Origin: Bacteroidales bacterium UBA6366
GTDB taxonomy: Bacteria; Bacteroidota; Bacteroidia; Bacteroidales; UBA932
NCBI GenBank assembly: GCA_002438845.1
Contig: DJRG01000071.1
Coordinates: 3,247 to 9,938 of the forward strand
DNA: 6,692 nucleotides
Direction of reading: 5' to 3'
Positions within the stretch are counted from its first letter, which is position 1, and every line of letters starts with the position of its first letter. The notes under the pieces are model-generated. The model was given only the letters and a program-made list of their open reading frames with translations. It did not search any database and had not been told where the DNA came from. The position numbers and the translations under genes are program-made. Shown in pieces: positions 6,685 to 6,692 of the stretch.

Positions 6685-6692
6685 AGTATACA

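Overview
The window looks like an ordinary chromosomal segment from a member of the Bacteroidota, most likely order Bacteroidales. Three things point there: an OMP_b-brl_3-type outer-membrane barrel protein with an N-terminal carboxypeptidase-D-like domain, a membrane-bound TPR/helix-turn-helix regulator of the kind common in Bacteroidales, and two promoters with the Bacteroidetes -7 element TAnnTTTG (both read TAACTTTG). Base composition is moderate (not AT-rich) for the group and looks similar across all three genes. I see no mobile element, CRISPR array, tRNA or rRNA.

Layout. Positions 1-72 lie downstream of the first gene and hold nothing I can name. On the minus strand, 1683-73 encodes a 536-aa TPR-sensor/LuxR-like HTH protein. 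Upstream of it on the same strand, 4265-1791 encodes an 824-aa outer-membrane beta-barrel protein. The 107-nt gap between them is compact: a probable terminator for the barrel gene is embedded in the -33/-7 spacer of the regulator's own promoter, followed by a leader with a 7-bp inverted repeat. The 295-bp divergent region 4266-4560 carries the barrel gene's promoter, a triple TTGAA/TTCAA palindromic array and an 11-bp inverted repeat. On the plus strand, 4561-6684 encodes a 707-aa secreted M6-family zinc metallopeptidase whose C-terminal part looks like two Ig/FN3-type modules. Its stop codon lies 8 bases from the window end.

How they might work together (inference): an exported protease, an outer-membrane receptor-like barrel and a membrane-spanning regulator would fit an envelope or nutrient-acquisition locus in which the regulator senses a periplasmic condition and controls the divergent region. 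Nothing in the sequence proves a shared circuit. The barrel gene has no SusD partner here, and the substrates of barrel and protease are unknown.

I do not see a clearly new biological system. The points most worth a second look are the terminator/promoter overlap, the start correction for the regulator, the operator-like palindrome array, and the double-anchored topology of the regulator.
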